From NCBI GenBank assembly GCA_007695205.1, contig REEF01000409.1:1-7952 (forward strand): a DNA stretch of 7,952 bases, written 5' to 3'. The notes under the pieces are model-generated. The model worked only from the letters and a program-made list of their open reading frames with translations. It did no database searches and was not told the origin of the DNA. Position numbers and translations under genes: made by a program. The stretch's first letter is position 1. Each line of letters opens with the position of its first letter. This document shows, piece by piece, positions 1 to 5,439 of this stretch. This DNA is from Planctomycetaceae bacterium. Its GTDB lineage: Bacteria; Planctomycetota; Planctomycetia; Pirellulales; Pirellulaceae.

Positions 1-25
1 CCGGGGGCCACAGGCGCTTGGGGAC

Positions 26-1363
26 TCATCGATCACCGCAGATGGCGGTGATGATGGCTCGAGCGTCATCGTCCAGCGAGCAATCGATGCTGGTGCCGGT
101 CTGCATGTCCTTTAATTGGCACATGCCGCTTTCGAACTCGCGGCTGCCCGCGATCAGGGCGAAGCGGAACCCGCGCTGGTCGGCATATTTCAATTGAGCG
201 GCCAACTTCTTCGCATCCGGATAAACTTCGACGCCAATCCCTGCCGCGCGCAACTTCGCGGCCAGCGCCAAGTATTCGTGCAGCCGCTGACGATCGAAGT
301 AGGCGATCAGGACATCGGCCGGCGTACGTACCGGCTGGATCATCCCCAGTTCTTCCATGCCGCTTAACAACCGGTCCAGCCCCAGTGAAGCGCCGATGCC
401 TGGCAGATCTTGATTGGTGTACATACCGGCCAGATTATCGTAACGGCCGCCGGAACAGACGCTGCCGATCTTGGGCAGATCGTCCAGGAAGGTCTCGTAG
501 ATCGCGCCCGTATAGTAATCCAGGCCTCGAGCGATGGAGACATCCAGAATCACGCGACTCGAGTCCACTCCGGCCGCTCGGATGCCCGCGACGATCTCGC
601 TCAGACGAGCGATTCCCTCCTGACCGATCTGGCTGCCGGCCACCAGCGGTTCCAACGCCGACAGGATCGTATCGTGGGAACCGTGCAGATCGGCTAACTT
701 CAGAACCTCGGACGCTTGGTCACCTGTCATGCCCGCCGCGGCCATCATTTCGTCGGCCACCTTGGCCGGGCCGATTTTTCCCAGTTTATCCAGCGTGCGA
801 AGGATCTGCGTCGAACGGTCGAGCAGATCCAAACGTTCCAGCACCCCGTTCAGCACCATGCGGTGATTCAGCCGGATTGCGAATCGGGAGAAACCGATGG
901 CCTGCATCAGGTCGTGAATCACTAACGCGGTCTCGATATCCGCCGTGGCGGATCGCGTGCCGATCGTGTCGAAATCGCACTGCATGAACTCTCGGAAACG
1001 CCCACGCTGCGGTGCTTCGCCGCGCCAGACCGTCGCGATGTGATACCGTTTGAAGGGCACACCAAGCTGGCCGATGTGCTGCGCCGCGAAGCGAGCCAGC
1101 GGAACGGTCAGATCGAAACGCATGCCCACCTGGCGGCCACCGTTATCTTCGAAACGGTACAACTGTCGATCCGTTTCCTCACTGCCCTTGCCTGTCAAGA
1201 TCTCTAGATATTCCAAGGCAGGGGTGTCGATCGGGCTGAATCCGTACGACCGATAGATACGTTTGGCTGTGTCGATCAGCGCCTCGCGCGGGATCATGGA
1301 TTCGGGCAGATAGTCTCGAAATCCCTTCAATGTCCTGGGCTGGATCCGTTGCGGCTGGCTCAT
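26..1363 (-). CDS. hisS: Histidyl-tRNA synthetase (HisRS)
   Basis: Charges tRNA-His with histidine in the cytoplasm using ATP; class II aminoacyl-tRNA synthetase. The 445-residue product is complete and close to the usual bacterial length. Visible in order: N-terminal PRTLKGFRDYLP typical of HisRS (about 9-20); motif 2 with KRYHIATVWRGE and REFMQCDFD (about 105-132), where Arg114 should contact ATP; the HisRS-specific RGLDYYTGAIYE (279-290); SGGRYDNL (304-311); motif 3 GIGASLGLDRL (322-332); and an alpha/beta anticodon-binding domain from about 348 to the end. The ATG at 1363 places PRTLKGFRD at the expected distance from the N-terminus. Upstream there is AAGGAAAG 13 bases away and a closer weak GGGA. 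It lies 74 bases after the small hypothetical gene on the same strand; that gap contains TATAAG (1402-1407), a possible -10 without a convincing -35, so hisS may be cotranscribed or have its own weak promoter. Stop is TGA. Confidence 0.98.
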   Translation of the reverse strand: MSQPQRIQPRTLKGFRDYLPESMIPREALIDTAKRIYRSYGFSPIDTPALEYLEILTGKGSEETDRQLYRFEDNGGRQVGMRFDLTVPLARFAAQHIGQLGVPFKRYHIATVWRGEAPQRGRFREFMQCDFDTIGTRSATADIETALVIHDLMQAIGFSRFAIRLNHRMVLNGVLERLDLLDRSTQILRTLDKLGKIGPAKVADEMMAAAGMTGDQASEVLKLADLHGSHDTILSALEPLVAGSQIGQEGIARLSEIVAGIRAAGVDSSRVILDVSIARGLDYYTGAIYETFLDDLPKIGSVCSGGRYDNLAGMYTNQDLPGIGASLGLDRLLSGMEELGMIQPVRTPADVLIAYFDRQRLHEYLALAAKLRAAGIGVEVYPDAKKLAAQLKYADQRGFRFALIAGSREFESGMCQLKDMQTGTSIDCSLDDDARAIITAICGDR

Positions 1364-1437
1364 GTTCCCGGTCGGGCTTTCCTTAAAACGAAGCGGGGCG
1401 TCTTATACGGTCAAAACGCGTTCTGGGCGCTCAAGGC

Positions 1438-1653
1438 TCAAGCGCGTTTCCAGATGCCCGACTGAGCTTCCAAGGGGGAAGCATCGTCCAGGGGCACCAC
1501 CAGCCAAGTCGACCCCTCCGGCCACAGACGGCCGTCGACATAAAACCGAGCCATGTTGATCGCTTGTTCGAGGCTATCGGCGGCAACGCGCCAAGATCCT
1601 GTGGCGCTGAAGCCCGCGCTTTCAGGAGCGAACAAAGAAATCATGTAGCTCAT
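1438..1653 (-). CDS. Small hypothetical protein, 71 aa
   Basis: I do not recognise the family. The product is 71 residues, begins MSYMISLFAP and contains four tryptophans or tyrosines in a compact pattern (GSWRVAAD, ARFYVDGRLWPEG, TWLVVPLDD), which looks like a small folded alpha/beta protein rather than noise. There is no signal peptide, membrane segment or cysteine. Start choice: ATG at 1653 has GAGG (1661-1664) seven bases upstream; a second Met at codon 4 is possible. It lies upstream of hisS on the same strand with 74 bases between, and 183 bases downstream of the peptidase-like gene. Overlapping plus-strand open frames lack comparable start signals. The existence of the gene is moderately supported by composition, ribosome binding site and fit between neighbours; function is unknown. 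Confidence 0.6.
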   Translation of the reverse strand: MSYMISLFAPESAGFSATGSWRVAADSLEQAINMARFYVDGRLWPEGSTWLVVPLDDASPLEAQSGIWKRA

Positions 1654-1708
1654 GTGCTGGCCTCGCAGATTAGCATCCCTGAACTTGGCCCATTTCGTAC
1701 TTATCTAA

Positions 1709-1736
1709 AGTATCGGCCGTTGGGCGAAAGACGCAA
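1709..1736 (-). promoter_or_regulatory. Possible promoter for the 71-aa gene and hisS
   Basis: On the minus strand TTGCGT (1731-1736) and GATACT (1709-1714) are separated by 16 bases, a sigma70-like arrangement matching about 3 of 6 and 4 of 6 consensus bases. It sits roughly 55 bases before the ATG at 1653. TACTT (1698-1702) and AAGTA (1708-1712) form a small inverted repeat overlapping the -10. Planctomycete promoters are poorly defined, so this is only a candidate. Confidence 0.25.
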
Positions 1737-1836
1737 GCCCTATTTCGCGGTCCATGCCGACTTTTTCCCGTTTTCGTTGGAAGCTCGTGCCGACAAGCCC
1801 GTTTTCATCGATACTACCTGCTCGCGTGGCATGGAT

Positions 1837-2829
1837 TCAGCGCAACAGGGACACCGGCGGATCGACTCGTAACGATCCGCTGCTCGGCTCATCTTCCTGG
1901 TGGACCCGTTCGCGCTGGCGGGCATACCAACTGTTGTCGGGATGAGCGAACAGGGTGCTGGTTGACGAAGCGGCGGAAGGTTCCGTTGCCGTTGCCACTT
2001 CAGTGGACGGCGCGGGCGAGGTGGTCGGCTCGTCGGCGGGTGTGCCGGACGGTGCAATCGCACCGGTCAACGCTGCCAAAGCCTCCGGCTCGACAGGGCT
2101 GCCCTGCTTCACCCAACTCAACCACGTCTGTTGGAGCTCGCCCAGGCTGGCGTAGCCGTAGTGACGCTGGGTCGCGGCGGTCCAGTGCCCCGAGTTCATC
2201 CCGTCGCCGACGTATTGGACGAACTTTTGTTTGCCGCCCTGAGCGATCAGGAACTTGACCAGAGAATAGCCTTGCGAGTACAGGGGCAGGATATCGCGGG
2301 GGTATTCGCGCATGGCGAACATCTTGTTGAACGCGATCCCGCGTCCGGTGGACAGGAAGTTCAGTAACATCCGATGTTGCTTGGCTAATTCGCTGGGATG
2401 TTCCACCGAGGTGGACGCACCTTCGTCCGCCCAGCGTGGCAGGGGACGTCCGAAGTGAGTTGCGAAGATGGTGTGGGTGATTTCGTGCGGCAGCACACTG
2501 TCCAGAACCCGTTCGCGACAGCCCTGCAGCGACATCCGCCATCCGTGCGGTCGCCCGTGGCTAAAATAAAAGCTGGTCGCTCCTCCCGCACCAAGATGCG
2601 GCGCGACCTGGACGGTGATCGGACAGATGTCATTCCACGGAGGCAGTTCATGCCCCAACCATTCGATGGCCAGGTCGCGACGAAACCGCTCAGCAGCATC
2701 GCCGATCTCCTTGGCCAGTTCCGGCGTGTCGGCCGTAACAATAAAGTTCTGTGTGCGGTAACTGGCCCCCATCGAAAGCAGGCAAGCCACCAGCAACGCC
2801 ATGGAAAAGCAGCGAGCATCCTTGCTCAT
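1837..2829 (-). CDS. Secreted or lipid-anchored HExxH metallopeptidase-like protein
   Basis: Probable gluzincin-type zinc peptidase, or a catalytically related protein, exported from the cytoplasm; substrate unknown. With the start chosen here it has 330 residues. An N-terminal hydrophobic stretch (about 7-22) is preceded by Lys3 and Arg6; it contains LVAC (13-16), which fits a lipobox, so lipid anchoring at Cys16 competes with cleavage near Gly21-Ala22-Ser23. HEITH (115-119) supplies two histidines and the catalytic Glu, and RWADEGAS (about 132-139) supplies the likely third ligand Glu136. A helix-rich segment with YSQGYSLVKFLI and GYASLGELQQTWLSW follows, then a Pro/Ser/Thr/Ala-rich linker (about 261-293) and a short tail. 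The architecture resembles DUF1570/peptidase_MA-like proteins common in planctomycetes; this is recalled, not searched. Start: GGAG (2836-2839) is 6 bases from the ATG at 2829 and only 3 from the adjacent ATG at 2832; the TTG at 2850 has no ribosome binding site. It stands alone, with gaps on both sides. Confidence 0.82.
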   Translation of the reverse strand: MSKDARCFSMALLVACLLSMGASYRTQNFIVTADTPELAKEIGDAAERFRRDLAIEWLGHELPPWNDICPITVQVAPHLGAGGATSFYFSHGRPHGWRMSLQGCRERVLDSVLPHEITHTIFATHFGRPLPRWADEGASTSVEHPSELAKQHRMLLNFLSTGRGIAFNKMFAMREYPRDILPLYSQGYSLVKFLIAQGGKQKFVQYVGDGMNSGHWTAATQRHYGYASLGELQQTWLSWVKQGSPVEPEALAALTGAIAPSGTPADEPTTSPAPSTEVATATEPSAASSTSTLFAHPDNSWYARQRERVHQEDEPSSGSLRVDPPVSLLR

Positions 2830-2857
2830 CATGCACTCCGTAAAGGGCAAGAGGAGA

Positions 2858-2877
2858 CGGACGCATCCATGCGTCCG
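2858..2877. promoter_or_regulatory. Perfect 9-bp dyad upstream of the peptidase-like gene
   Basis: CGGACGCAT (2858-2866), a 2-base spacer CC, then ATGCGTCCG (2869-2877) form a perfect inverted repeat centred about 38 bases before the peptidase-like ATG at 2829. The length, symmetry and position suit an operator for a dimeric regulator or a hairpin in the mRNA leader. There is no T-run, so it is not a terminator. No regulator gene is in the window to pair it with. Confidence 0.4.
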
Positions 2878-3115
2878 CGTCGGTCAGCTCGAAATTTGCC
2901 TGCGGGTGCAAACGTCGAGCCAGGTCCGTGCTATGTGCCGTCGGGATGTCCCATCCCAGCGGCCGCATCGCTGCCGGCACGGTGGTTGGTTTGACGCGAT
3001 TTTCTGCGATCGAAAATACGTCACGCCGAGGCGCCTCATGCGCCACCGCCTCCTCTTCCAACCAACGCAAGCAACGTTCGCAAAGAGTAACGCAAACGCA
3101 TTGGATTCGCCTAGA

Positions 3116-3142
3116 GCGATTTCCCGATTTTTCTGGAATCGC
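3116..3142. repeat. Small imperfect hairpin
   Basis: GCGATTTCC (3116-3124) can pair with GGAATCGC (3135-3142) with one bulged T, enclosing a T-rich 10-base loop. It lies in the middle of the gene-free spacer. No T-run follows either side, so it is a poor intrinsic terminator. It may be a degenerate dispersed repeat; the function is unknown. Confidence 0.35.
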
Positions 3143-3267
3143 GAAGGAAATGAGCTCGCGTGCGGACGGTCCGATCGCCCACGCGATCGCTCAGAAGGCT
3201 AAAAACACTGGGAAATCTGTATAGCGGCCGATGCTAGCTTGCAGGAGTTTTCCGCTCGACTTTTCTT

Positions 3268-3282
3268 CCGCAATGCTTGCGG
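3268..3282. repeat. Short perfect hairpin, CCGCAA-TGC-TTGCGG
   Basis: A 6-bp perfect stem with a 3-base loop, 12 bases left of the large palindrome and so downstream of it in the folC transcript. The minus-strand sequence after it is A-rich rather than T-rich, so it does not look like a standard intrinsic terminator by itself. Together with the large palindrome it could still shape the 3' end of the prfB-folC mRNA. Confidence 0.4.
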
Positions 3283-3293
3283 ACCGCGCTGAA

Positions 3294-3354
3294 AGTAGTA
3301 GGCACACTCCGTGTGCCGTACACCGCGGACGGCACAGGGAGTGTGCCTGCTACT
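3294..3354. repeat. Large imperfect palindrome, probable dispersed intergenic repeat
   Basis: The left arm (3295-3319, GTAGTAGGCACACTCCGTG...) and right arm (3329-3353) match as inverted repeats at 23 of 25 positions, around a 9-base loop (3320-3328); one more A-T pair extends the stem to 3294/3354. Each arm also contains its own smaller hairpin: GGCACAC-TCC-GTGTGCC at 3301-3317 (7 of 7 pairs) and its near copy at 3331-3347 (6 of 7), so a cruciform or clover-like fold is possible. It begins 9 bases beyond the folC stop codon, a position suited to protecting or ending the 3' end of that mRNA, though no T-run follows on the minus strand. From memory, similar sequences recur between genes in planctomycete genomes; this needs a genome-wide count. 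Confidence 0.75.
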
Positions 3355-3362
3355 ATTCGAGG

Positions 3363-4829
3363 CTATGCGGTGGCGGCACGGATGGGTCGCAGCGGACTGG
3401 CCTCGGCCAGGCTGCGGATCTCAGCGACTAAGAAGAACGAGCCACTGACGCAAATCAAAGCGTCCGGTCCCGCCAAGGATTCGGCTGCCGACCAGGCCGC
3501 AGCCGGACAGGGTTCGATCAAGATCTGACAGTCGCTGGCCGTGTTTTCCGCCGCCGCGGCGTCCGCTTGCTGCTTCAAATCGACCAAATCCACGCAGCGA
3601 GGGTTGTTCAAGTAACGCGTCAGAATGATGGTGGAAAACTTGGGCAACAGACACCTGAGCATGCCAGCCAGATCTTTGTCTCGGCTGGTCGCGAAGATCA
3701 AAATCCGCGATCGGTTCTCGGCGAACGCTTCGTCCAGAACCTGGACCAAGGCCCGGATCGAGGCGACGTTGTGCGCCGCATCGAGGATCACCGGCGGGTG
3801 GCTCTGAATAACCTCGGTCCGTGCCGGGACACGCGCCGCAGCCAGTCCCCATCGTATGGCATCGGCCGGGATGTTCCATCCCTTCTCTTGCAGACGGCGC
3901 ACAGTGGCGATCGCGACCGTTGCGTTGGCCGCTTGATGCTTGCCGAGCAGACCGATTTCCAACTCGCCTATCGCCAACTCGCCTATATCGGCAGGTTCGT
4001 GATAGTCCAGACGTGTCACCAACCGCTCGCCGCCCATTGGCGAGTCCGATGACTGGCTGACGCATTGGATCCCGCGATAGTCCAAGCGAAAATCACGACC
4101 GATCTCGAAATACGGACATTGCAATGCTGCGGCTCGCTGCCGAATGACCTCGGCGGGCTCCTGGTCCACGACGCCTGAGACCACCGGGATGCCCGTCTTG
4201 ATGATCCCCGCCTTCTCGCCCGCGATCGCCGCCAGCGTGTTTCCCAGTTGCCGCATGTGATCGAAACTGATGCTGGTGATCACCGACACTTCCGGATGGC
4301 AGACGTTGGTCGAATCCAGGCGTCCGCCCAAGCCAACTTCCAGGACGGCCACATCGACCGGACGTTGTGCGAAGTGCAGCATGGCCGCCGCCGTCGTGAT
4401 TTCGAAATAGGTGGGCCCCTGCTCGTGACTTCCATTGCTGCCCGCCAATCGGTCCATCACGTCGACCGCCTGACGCACGCGATCGATCAACGCGACAAAC
4501 TCGTCGCCCGTCGACGGATGCCCGTCCACCATCATCCGTTCTTCGATCCGGTCCAGGTGCGGCGAGGTGTAGAGCCCGGTGCGATAACCGGCAGCGGCCA
4601 GGATGCTGGCGATCATCGAGGACGTCGAACCTTTCCCCTTGGTTCCCGCGACATGCACGATGGGGTAGCGGTGATGCGGATTGCCCAAACGATCCAGCAG
4701 TTCGTGCATCCGAGCCAACTTGAGCGTCTGTGCTCGATACGGAAAACGCGGCACGCGCTCGTAGTCGATGCGACTCAGCAGATACTCCAACGCAGCGTCG
4801 CGGGTCAGCGTGGGCGGCTTCGACGTCAT
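3363..4829 (-). CDS. folC: Folylpolyglutamate synthase, possibly also dihydrofolate synthase
   Basis: ATP-dependent Mur-ligase-family enzyme that adds glutamate to folates, and in bifunctional members also to dihydropteroate; cytoplasmic. The product has 488 residues, somewhat longer than the usual 420-450. Motifs: P-loop HVAGTKGKGSTSS (59-71); TSPHL (88-92); EVGLGGRLDSTN (164-175); SISFDHMRQLGNT (186-198); GEKAGIIK (204-211); LGKHQAANA (295-303), start of the C-terminal domain; ILDAAHN (348-354); and SGSFFLVAE (462-470) near the end. The frame is open up to 5009, but the ATG at 4829 is chosen: the family begins about here, GAAGG (4839-4843) lies 9 bases upstream, and the longer version would run through the preceding gene. 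Start and upstream stop share ATGA (4826-4829), implying translational coupling. A 15-base tandem duplication (3959-3986) encodes a repeated IGEL segment at about 282-290, in a variable region. Sequence alone does not settle mono- versus bifunctionality. Confidence 0.95.
   Translation of the reverse strand: MTSKPPTLTRDAALEYLLSRIDYERVPRFPYRAQTLKLARMHELLDRLGNPHHRYPIVHVAGTKGKGSTSSMIASILAAAGYRTGLYTSPHLDRIEERMMVDGHPSTGDEFVALIDRVRQAVDVMDRLAGSNGSHEQGPTYFEITTAAAMLHFAQRPVDVAVLEVGLGGRLDSTNVCHPEVSVITSISFDHMRQLGNTLAAIAGEKAGIIKTGIPVVSGVVDQEPAEVIRQRAAALQCPYFEIGRDFRLDYRGIQCVSQSSDSPMGGERLVTRLDYHEPADIGELAIGELEIGLLGKHQAANATVAIATVRRLQEKGWNIPADAIRWGLAAARVPARTEVIQSHPPVILDAAHNVASIRALVQVLDEAFAENRSRILIFATSRDKDLAGMLRCLLPKFSTIILTRYLNNPRCVDLVDLKQQADAAAAENTASDCQILIEPCPAAAWSAAESLAGPDALICVSGSFFLVAEIRSLAEASPLRPIRAATA
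3959..3986. repeat. Tandem 13-mer, period 15, inside folC
   Basis: CCAACTCGCCTAT occurs at 3959-3971 and again at 3974-3986. The period is a multiple of three, so folC stays in frame and the protein shows IGELA followed by IGELE. It is probably a small slippage duplication in a variable loop just before the C-terminal domain. Confidence 0.7.
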
Positions 4830-5434
4830 GGGCGTGCGCCTTCGCCAGAAGTATCCTCGAAGGGTACCAGTTGCATGGTGTAACTCCATCGCGCACTGAT
4901 CGTTTGCTGATCGTCCGTCGGGCGAGGAAGTACGTTGATTCTGCCATGCTGCTGGTCGTAAGCCAGCACAGCCCGATCGGCAACGATCCGCACAGCGAAC
5001 TGGCCGCAATCACCGCCGAAGACCAATTGGTAAGAACCGTCGGCGTGCTCGGACACGCGACGACATGACGAGCTGATCTGGTAGCTGCTGCCCAGCCACT
5101 GAGCGGGCCCCTGGGCGCGGCAGGCGATGTCGAACACCAAGCTTTCTGCCCGCGCTTCGATGCTGGCCGACCAGTGATTCTTGCCAGCCATTCCCAGCAA
5201 TAGGGCGCAGGAACCGCCGGAACCGTTGGTTTGTAGGTTCAGTTGCTGCAGCGCCGGGCTGGAAGGCCAGGCCTCGTGGTCCGCACCTTCCAGCGATTCG
5301 ATCCCGATCAGCGACTGACCGTCCTCGTTCCATTCGAACCGATGGGCGTAACGATCGCCGCACCAAACGAAGCACAAGCCAATCGATGACGAGCCTTGTG
5401 AACGAAGCTCAAGCCACGCGGAATCCGGTTGCAT
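4826..5434 (-). CDS. Conserved-looking hypothetical protein between prfB and folC, 202 aa
   Basis: Function unknown. The product is 202 residues, with no signal peptide, membrane helix or recognisable catalytic motif. It is rich in alternating hydrophobic and polar segments with many Trp, Ser and Gln (such as GDRYAHRFEW, AWPSSPALQQLNLQ, LLLGMAGKNHWSASIEA, LVFDIACRAQG), which suggests an all-beta soluble fold. I recall similar planctomycete hypotheticals with WP-SP-LQQL and GMAG-HWS segments, but cannot verify this here. Start: the frame opens at 5464 without a ribosome binding site and would overlap prfB; the ATG at 5434 (codon 11 of that frame) has AGGAGA (5445-5450) ten bases upstream and is chosen. 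It starts 5 bases after the prfB stop and overlaps folC by 4 bases, so it should be translated from the prfB-folC mRNA. Possible role linked to translation or folate only by position. Confidence 0.85.
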   Translation of the reverse strand: MQPDSAWLELRSQGSSSIGLCFVWCGDRYAHRFEWNEDGQSLIGIESLEGADHEAWPSSPALQQLNLQTNGSGGSCALLLGMAGKNHWSASIEARAESLVFDIACRAQGPAQWLGSSYQISSSCRRVSEHADGSYQLVFGGDCGQFAVRIVADRAVLAYDQQHGRINVLPRPTDDQQTISARWSYTMQLVPFEDTSGEGARP

Positions 5435-5439
5435 GTTGG

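Larger units (their letters stand above)
2830..3362. other. Gene-free spacer between the peptidase-like gene and folC
   Basis: About 530 bases without a credible gene. The short open frames here have no ribosome binding site or recognisable protein features, and the longest (minus strand, 2690-3070) overlaps the peptidase-like coding sequence in another frame. The spacer must hold the 5' leader and promoter of the peptidase-like gene at its left and the 3' end of the prfB-folC transcript at its right. It holds several inverted repeats annotated separately (2858-2877, 3116-3142, 3268-3282, 3294-3354). I could not identify a convincing -35/-10 pair for the peptidase-like gene. Confidence 0.6.

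Noticed and set aside
385..987. 200-codon plus-strand open frame inside hisS
   Set aside because: Antisense to hisS, very Arg/Pro/Ser-rich composition typical of shadow translation.
2690..3070. 126-codon minus-strand open frame at the peptidase-like gene's 5' end
   Set aside because: Overlaps the signal-peptide coding region in another frame and has no recognised features.
3268..3354. Rho-independent terminator for folC
   Set aside because: Strong stems are present but no T-run follows them on the minus strand, so a standard intrinsic terminator is not supported.
3294..3354. CRISPR array
   Set aside because: Only one inverted pair, with no regularly spaced direct repeats or cas genes.
4830..5009. 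N-terminal 60-codon extension of folC
   Set aside because: It lies in another frame of the 202-aa gene, is Arg/Cys-rich and does not match the FolC family start; the ATG at 4829 has ATGA coupling and a GAAGG upstream.
4093..5013. 306-codon minus-strand open frame over folC and the 202-aa gene
   Set aside because: Runs in a different frame over two better-supported genes, with low-complexity Arg/Gly/Asp composition.
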